A stretch of DNA of 64,000 nt from Adenophora triphylla var. japonica (lineage: Eukaryota; Streptophyta; Magnoliopsida; Asterales; Campanulaceae). Every line of letters begins with the position of its first letter. Positions within the stretch are counted from its first letter, which is position 1. Below the pieces are notes generated by a model. The model worked only from the letters and a program-made list of their open reading frames with translations, was not told the DNA's origin and did not search any database. Where the stretch lies: assembly GCA_022495995.1 (NCBI GenBank), contig JAFEMH010000170.1:461501-525500 (forward strand), in the 5' to 3' direction. Shown here in pieces: positions 63,267 to 64,000 of the stretch. The position numbers were made by a program, and so were the translations under genes.

Positions 63267-64000
63267 TGTTAGGCCCAATTGGTAGGAAAACAGGCTAGAG
63301 GGGGTGAATAGCCTGATTAAAACTTCTTTAAACTTCTTTTTCAAAACCTTTAGAAAATGTCCAAGTAACTTATCACAAGCTAACCGATGGAAACCAGTTG
63401 CGCAGCGGATAAAATATTACTGATTTTACTCACACAAAGTGATCGGTTGAGTAAAGGTATTTTCAAAGAGTAAGTTAATATATCATGCAATATATATTCC
63501 AATAAAAAAGACAAACAAGCAGTTAAAAAGGAGTCAAAGGTTGTAACCAGTTAATAGAATTCAACCGGTTACATAGACAAGATATAATGAACAAACACAA
63601 ACAAAAGGACACAGTTGTTTGAAGAGGTTCACAGTATTAAATAACTGCAACGTCCTCTACCAAGTTTGGTCAAAACTTGAATTTGTGTAAAGTGCACTAT
63701 TAATGATTCTATACTATTACAAGTTGCAAGCCTTATGATTGAAGGCTGGCAAAAGTAACGTGATGACTAATGGATCGTGCTACAAGATTGACCAAGTGTT
63801 TCCAAGAGATGTGTTCACAAATTGAACTGATTTCTCTTGGGTGTGTGGTGAGATCAATCAATGTGTTCCTGACATAGTCTTGTTGGGGAACACTTACAAT
63901 AATTGATTGAGTATGCACAGTATATGTCCTAATAAATAATCTAGTGAATATATGGACTTGAATGCCTTGAACTTTAATGCTTGATAGCACTTGCAGTTCT
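63267..64000 (-). repeat. 5' LTR of Copia-2, partial
   Basis: In minus sense the LTR ends ...GGGCCTAACA at 63267, preceded by CTATTCACCCCCTCTAGCC, a phrase common near the end of plant copia LTRs. It continues past the window end. Its 3' partner and full length are unknown. Confidence 0.75.

Larger units (their letters stand above)
57881..64000 (-). mobile_element. Copia-2: Ty1/copia element, 5' part
   Basis: In minus sense: part of the 5' LTR, PBS (tRNA-iMet type), gag, protease, integrase and the first half of RT, which is cut by LTR-X. Order gag-protease-integrase-RT is diagnostic of Ty1/copia. RNase H and the 3' LTR are not in the window. Several stops and frameshifts are present. Confidence 0.9.

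Overview
The window is repeat-rich plant nuclear DNA. I found no complete host gene and no rRNA, tRNA or CRISPR array. Almost every base belongs to LTR retrotransposons in nested insertions: several Ty3/gypsy elements of the Tat/Ogre type (dual RNase H, G-patch-like motif after the protease, antisense extra frame, a PBS starting TGGCGACTCC), two Ty1/copia elements, and one large non-autonomous element. This fits intergenic heterochromatin of an angiosperm with a large genome; the species cannot be read from it.

Layout, left to right. Tat-1 (+, 1-2604) is only a 3' end: 49-bp tandem repeats, 3' UTR, polypurine tract (PPT) and 3' LTR. It abuts a truncated LTR, Tat-2 (-, 2605-3050), whose TG terminus sits inside the integrase of Tat-3. 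Tat-3 (-, 3051-16682) has a 5' LTR, PBS, leader, decayed gag, an unusual gag-pol spacer holding a degenerate extra protease-like domain and three repeats of one module, then protease, RT, RNase H, archaeal-type RNase H (aRNH) and truncated integrase. Tat-3 is inserted in the gag of Copia-1 (+, 16683 to about 19740). Copia-1 is fused, before its RT, to a 5'-truncated Tat-4 (+, about 19893-41913). Tat-4 has pol, an antisense ORF, a minisatellite and a 3' LTR. Its minisatellite is split by NA-1 (-, 27797-40133), a 12.3-kb non-autonomous element with nearly identical 2.5-kb LTRs, a GACCC target duplication and one gag-tail-like ORF.

Right of Tat-4 lies LTR-X (-), split by the complete Tat-5 (+, 42649-57857, target duplication GTTTG). 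LTR-X is itself inserted in the RT of Copia-2 (-, 57881 to the window end), which has RT, integrase, protease, gag, PBS and part of its 5' LTR.

Tat-1, 3, 4, 5 and NA-1 have largely different LTRs but share a set of cis elements: the same 18-nt PBS where it is visible, an 'echo' of its first nine or ten bases inside U5 preceded by a conserved U5 block, a hairpin just before a near-identical PPT (GCCGAGGGGCT), and a nested 3' UTR hairpin (outer stem CTACG/CGTAG) seen 16 times. The simplest reading, an inference, is that NA-1 is copied by the machinery of Tat elements, which recognises these signals. The strongest candidates for undescribed biology are this cis-element set, the compensated hairpin arrays of NA-1, the palindrome shared by the Tat-5 LTR and the region upstream of its antisense ORF, and the repeated modules in the Tat-3 polyprotein.
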